This document shows, in pieces, positions 13,113 to 64,000 of a DNA stretch of 64,000 nt (within the stretch, counting starts at the first letter, position 1; every line of letters begins with the position of its first letter). The notes beneath the pieces are model-generated. The model was not told the origin of the DNA and ran no database searches. It was given only the letters and a program-made list of their open reading frames with translations. Source of the stretch: Ascaris suum (taxonomy: Eukaryota; Nematoda; Chromadorea; Rhabditida; Ascarididae); NCBI GenBank assembly GCA_013433145.1, contig CM024183.1, forward strand, positions 6,677,703-6,741,702, given 5' to 3'. A program made the translations under genes and the position numbers.

Positions 13113-15924
13113 AGAATGTAACTATCGAAGTGCCTGTACTAAAAGGTTCTATGTATGCGATAAATTAGAGAAAAGATATTTTCCCACCATGCATTGACAT
13201 GAAGTTTATAAACTATATGGAATAATTCTTTCATTGTTCATTAATAAATGGAAGTCTTATAGTAGCTTCGACTATGATCATCGTTGGATTCATTGAGAAT
13301 CACAAAGCCATACATCTTCGACAAAATAACTAGAAATTAATTGTCTCCATTATGAAACGTTCATTTTCAGATGGAAAGCAGGCATTGTCGCGATTTTTTG
13401 GCTGTATTTGATCCCGATTTAAGAATTTAGCACACTGAGCGAACGAGCATAAAAATCTCAACTTTTTTTTTCTGCATCATTTTGCATCAACGAATTTAGT
13501 CAAACACGGCCATTTAATAACTATAAACCATGTACAGCACGATATGATGTCCTATACCGAAATAGTGAGGTTGAGTGTTATATATTCCTCTTGAATCCAT
13601 GAAATGTAATTCAAAAGAACATGCTAGGTATAACAAGTCTCATAAAAATGAGAGGGACGTTAGCAGAAGAAGCTATTGCTCACATATAAGACGCAAAACA
13701 TCGCCATCTTTATCGTTATGAACAACAGAAAAAAAAAAGAATCAAATTAGAACCAAAAGTAAAAATACACGCGTGAAAAGAGCGCAGATTTAATGCTGCG
13801 TACTGTTTCGTGCGAAAGAACGTTATGACGATGCATTCGATGTTATAGCAGTATTTAAACAGTCCAAAAGTACTTTCAAGCAACTTCGATCTACATAGAT
13901 GATCAAAAATGTGATCTCATCAACGAAATGATCAATCGAATCGTATTGTTCCTTAATGAAGTAGATCAAAACTACTCGACTTCAAAAATATAAATATCTT
14001 ATGCCTTGGACTAATTTATGTTATTTGGGAAAATAATCTATCAGACATATTCAGAGCAATTTTGCCCTTATGAAATGCAAAAATCATAGTCATCCGTGGA
14101 GGAAGAAATGGGGGGGGGGGGGGTGGGTACGAAGAAAGATCAGAAGTCAGACGAGGTTCTTTGCCGTGTAGAAAATTTCTTAATCTACACAACTACTTTG
14201 TGATATTATCGAAAAAATTCAAACACAATTGTAGTTATTCGATCACCTTACAAGGATGTTCTGAACTTTCATGAAATATCTTGGGGAAAATCGACCGCTT
14301 TCCATTGTCTGGAGTCCTTCTCACCATCTTCTAGAATCTTCTTTTATTGAGGAAATCCCAATGATTCCACCGATCGAATCAGTTCAAGCTGTTCATTTTC
14401 GTTAGTTAAGAGAGACTAATATTTAAAAAAAAAGTGAAGTAATAAAACCTTCTGGTGTGCTATGGTCTTAACTGTTACATCTTTTGAAGTGAATCAGTGT
14501 TAGGTACAGAAGAACACATCAGAGGATGCTGCTGATAATGGTGTCGGTTTATCGTTGTCAAGCGGCAATCAATAGAAATATTTCAAACAAAATTCTTTAT
14601 TCGATAATACCCCTCTGAGGATTATCTCAACAAATATGCATATAGTTACAAATAATCCTTTGTCATCTCTACAATAGCTCTTTTCCTTATCAACACCTAA
14701 TCACCTTTGAAAAATTTTCAAACTCTAAGCAAAAATCTTCGAAAGATTTTCAAATCTATGAGAAAAAAAAATGAGCGCAAAAAATTTTCAAGAATATTAG
14801 GAAAATTAGCATTTATTTGCAGTGATGACATCGGAAGCTTCATCTCGAAGCATTTTGTTCTTCTTTGATGTGAATTGCCACAACGGGAAGCACGAAAAAA
14901 AAACCGGAAGTCGAGTGAATTGCAACAGGAGGCAATCAATCGAACAATCCAACGGATCCAATAAGTATAGAACTTTCTCAATATCAAATCGGAGCGAAAT
15001 CGTATTTGAAAACAAAAAAACAAAACAAAAAAAAAATATTCAATGATATATCGAACCAAAGTGCGCAATAGAAAGGCGTTTTTGCTTTGTGCAAATAGAG
15101 ATAATCGTACGATCACATTTCGGGACGAGTTGCTAAAGAGGTATTGCACGGCCCACAAAACAACAACCGACAATACAACATGTTTATTAAGTAAGACAAC
15201 GCCGAAGCGCTATGTCGGAGTTTGAGGATAGCAATCGATCGGTCTTATAACTCTAATTCCAGCATCAAACAATCGCTCTTCCACTACCTTTTCGCTTCCA
15301 CCATCAAAGCATGAGAATGAAGTTCACTGAGAGAAAACGCTTCCTATTTCAAATAGATGCATTAATCCTAAACGGAAATTTTCTAAGCGACCGTCGGAAA
15401 TAGAACGTTTTCTATGCCAGGTAATTCAATGTAACACGAGATGCGAAATATTGATCGGTTTTTCCTCTATCTCGATATGTGAAGAAAACAACGGCAAGCG
15501 CTTGACGCTATAGTGGGAATTCACACAAAAACAGGAAGGCAGAGTAATTCAACTGCTTGAAGAGAGTGTTGGTACGTCCGTCGTAAAATTTCGACAGTGA
15601 TGGCAACACCATCTTCGTCCTCTCCCCTCCATTCTTCCGTCAAAGGATATTCCCTTTCGCCAATGGAAATTTCATTTATTCAATTTTGAGGTAGTTAGCT
15701 CTGATAATAGTCATATATGCCGAAATATAAGCATAAATGTTCTAAAATATATAATTCATATTTAACGCACTTAATCCACCGTAAAGGACTTTTGTATGTG
15801 AATGCAAAAGATTTGCTGCATAATTTTCTCACCTCTGGATTCGACTGAATTTTCCAATCCTTAACGGTCATAGTTTTTGAATGCAATGTTGTCGTAGCTA
15901 TTTGCATTATATTGATGCTTTTGC

Positions 15925-15930
15925 TTTATT
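15925..15930 (-). terminator. Probable polyadenylation signal AATAAA of the PTP gene
   Basis: AATAAA on the minus strand, 75 bases past the PTP stop codon, which is a normal 3'UTR length for a nematode. Another copy lies at 15675-15680. Confidence 0.5.
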
Positions 15931-16005
15931 CAGGTAGCTCAATTAAGGTAAGGAATTTGCATAAAATTACCCCGTAAATAGGCACGTAAAAAATATTTTG
16001 CAATG

Positions 16006-63959
<47,954 letters not shown>

Positions 63960-64000
63960 CTATATCATAATATTACGATTTGAAGACAGCATTTACACAT

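Larger units (their letters stand above)
8127..15924. other. Mostly intergenic AT-rich DNA
   Basis: Apart from the weak candidates at 9347, 10873-12091 and 12657, I see simple repeats ((ATAAAT)n at 12959-13112, poly-G at 14110-14123) and overlapping open frames near 14718-15225 without recognisable motifs. The region near 15590-15660 is pyrimidine-rich. Confidence 0.5.

Noticed and set aside
14718..15225. Overlapping open frames on both strands
   Set aside because: The minus frame is hydrophobic low-complexity; the plus frames overlap each other and have no shared splice solution.

Overview
The window looks like AT-rich nematode nuclear DNA. Exons are short and introns run from 255 bases to 22 kb. 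Splice acceptors are compact and pyrimidine-rich, usually ending TTTCAG. The DNA between exons holds long (TA)n, (CAGA)n and poly-G/C tracts. A parasitic (perhaps spirurid) nematode would fit, but the species cannot be read from the sequence. No rRNA, tRNA, CRISPR or bacterial operon structure was recognised.

The main gene is on the minus strand and runs from the right edge to 16006. It is the C-terminal, intracellular part of a receptor-type tandem protein-tyrosine-phosphatase-like protein. I assembled 17 exons (63959 down to 16006). All of their junction phases agree, giving 861 codons followed by a stop; the N-terminus, any membrane span and the ectodomain lie outside the window. The membrane-proximal domain (PTP-A) keeps a CX5R loop (HCSNGGGRSG) but has WEL in place of WPD. 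The distal domain (PTP-B) has WPI in place of WPD and Ser in place of the catalytic Cys, and it carries a Ser/Thr/Arg-rich insertion of about 177 residues. The protein therefore looks like a receptor pseudophosphatase or scaffold. Introns at equivalent positions in the two domains support an origin by domain duplication.

A second gene lies on the plus strand inside the 22-kb intron that interrupts the PTP-A signature loop (34070-56034). Seven exons (43103-53875), one of only 26 bases, encode a secreted cysteine-rich protein of about 285 residues. Its cysteine spacing resembles nematode CPG4-like (chondroitin proteoglycan 4) proteins, but that assignment is tentative. A weaker plus-strand two-exon candidate sits at 55287-56029 in the same intron.

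The PTP intron 21024-29062 contains a small plus-strand secreted-ORF candidate (21599) and a GC-rich island of about 2 kb (22357-24350). The island holds minus-strand open frames of 119 and 54 codons, an 86-base tandem duplication with a GGGGGC/GCCCCC stem, about twelve copies of a 50-base unit built on a GCGCC-GAA-GGCGC palindrome, and a 22-base direct repeat. It is the best candidate here for an undescribed mobile or foreign element.

The left 16 kb is mostly non-coding AT-rich DNA. It holds a possible terminal exon (7865-8126, minus), a small signal-peptide ORF (12657-12857, plus) and a doubtful integrase-like remnant (10873-12091).
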